NCBI GenBank assembly: GCA_963832785.1
Contig: CAWHVF010000005.1
Location: 248,001-312,000, forward strand
DNA length: 64,000 nt
Origin: CAWBRT01 sp963832785
GTDB lineage: Bacteria > Acidobacteriota > Terriglobia > Terriglobales > Acidobacteriaceae
Reading direction: 5' to 3'
Each line of letters begins with the position of its first letter. Position 1 is the first letter of the stretch. Both the position numbers and the translations under genes were made by a program. Below the pieces are notes generated by a model. That model saw only the letters and a program-made list of their open reading frames with translations. It ran no database searches and was not told where the DNA came from. This document shows, one piece after another, positions 63,606 to 64,000 of this stretch.

Positions 63606-64000
63606 ATGCGCATTCTGAGCAGCGGTAACATTGCCCGCAAGATAACGATTCTGGTGCTACTTGCCACCACCATCGCGGTGGGCACAATGTCAGTGGCGTT
63701 TCTGGCGTTTGACAGCATCAGTTCGCGCTCGTTGCTGTACCACCGGATTTCCACCCTGGCCGATATTGTCGGGCAGAATTCGACGGCCGCCCTCAGTTTC
63801 AGCGACCGCGCCGCGGCCATGGAGATTCTGGGCGCACTGAAGGCCGACCCGACGGTTGTATCCGCCTGCCTCTACGATCTCTCGGGAATTTTGTTTGCCC
63901 GGTACCAGCAGCCAGCAAGCTCGCGCCCGTGCCCGGATGTTCCCGGGAAGCTGGCTCTGCCGGACCAGGGGTACTCGACTGTAATCCGCCAGGTGACGTA
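63606..64000 (+). CDS. Membrane sensor with CHASE8-like domain, 5' part
   Basis: The ATG at 63606 lies one base after the YfiR stop, and the frame runs off the window after 131 codons. A first membrane helix (KITILVLLATTIAVGTMSVAFLAF) is followed by a periplasmic segment, LADIVGQNSTAALSFSDRAAAMEILGAL...VSACLYDLSGILFARYQQP. This is the CHASE8 pattern seen in YfiN-like cyclases and kinases. The output domain (GGDEF or histidine kinase) lies beyond the window and cannot be named. Confidence 0.8.
   Translation, partial: MRILSSGNIARKITILVLLATTIAVGTMSVAFLAFDSISSRSLLYHRISTLADIVGQNSTAALSFSDRAAAMEILGALKADPTVVSACLYDLSGILFARYQQPASSRPCPDVPGKLALPDQGYSTVIRQVT

Overview
The window looks like a chromosomal contig from an Acidobacteriota bacterium (Terriglobia-like), probably metagenome-derived. 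The evidence is a high-GC genome, an acidobacterial-style von Willebrand A protein, a bacillithiol-type deacetylase, an outer-membrane barrel with carboxypeptidase-regulatory-like domains, many TonB/beta-barrel genes, and abundant short inverted-repeat elements between genes. This assignment comes from gene content only, because there is no rRNA in the window.

Layout. 1-8.4 kb: a metallophosphoesterase tail, an amidase/GerMN pair, a VWA protein, CutA, a P1-family peptidase, an OsmC-family gene interrupted by an in-frame TGA exactly at the catalytic cysteine position (a probable selenoprotein with a bacterial SECIS hairpin), and an ATP-dependent DNA ligase. 8.4-11.4 kb: a repeat-rich spacer, a DUF1385 protein and release factor 1. 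12.1-18.6 kb: five tandem small secreted beta-rich paralogues (the first and last frameshifted), a PapD-like periplasmic protein and a large outer-membrane barrel. This looks like an unrecognised surface-fibre or secretion module. 18.9-24.1 kb: a hybrid histidine kinase, a quinone reductase and a radical SAM enzyme, separated by MITE-like elements. 24.6-31.3 kb: a complete SUF iron-sulfur assembly operon (Rrf2 regulator, sufB, C, D, S, U, T).

31.8-44.3 kb: a CoA-transferase with a TRAP transporter (dctM frameshifted), dCMP deaminase, DUF2721, a cyclic-nucleotide-binding protein, a lipoprotein, a CitE-like lyase, an RraA-family aldolase, a DUF1059 protein, an alpha/beta hydrolase and aroA. 44.4-47.7 kb: an outer-membrane protein and tRNA-Lys(TTT), followed by a 2.5-kb lower-GC genomic island. 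The island is bounded by the tRNA 3' end and a degenerate copy of it. It holds an integrase remnant, a Shedu-like (DUF4263) nuclease gene and an unknown partner.

47.8-56.6 kb: a small Lys-rich protein, an Lrp regulator, the ptb-buk pair, a 1.57-kb region with no recognisable gene, then a leftward cluster (xseB, a receiver protein, a polyprenyl synthase, a small membrane protein, bshB1, an EamA exporter). 57-64 kb: a zinc/manganese uptake cluster (small Cys-containing protein, barrel, binding protein, permease; no ATPase gene in the window) and a TonB receptor - YfiR - CHASE8 sensor operon that runs off the end.

Main items for follow-up: the OsmC selenoprotein, the 12-18.6 kb secreted-paralogue module, and the tRNA-Lys mini-island with a two-gene putative defence cassette.
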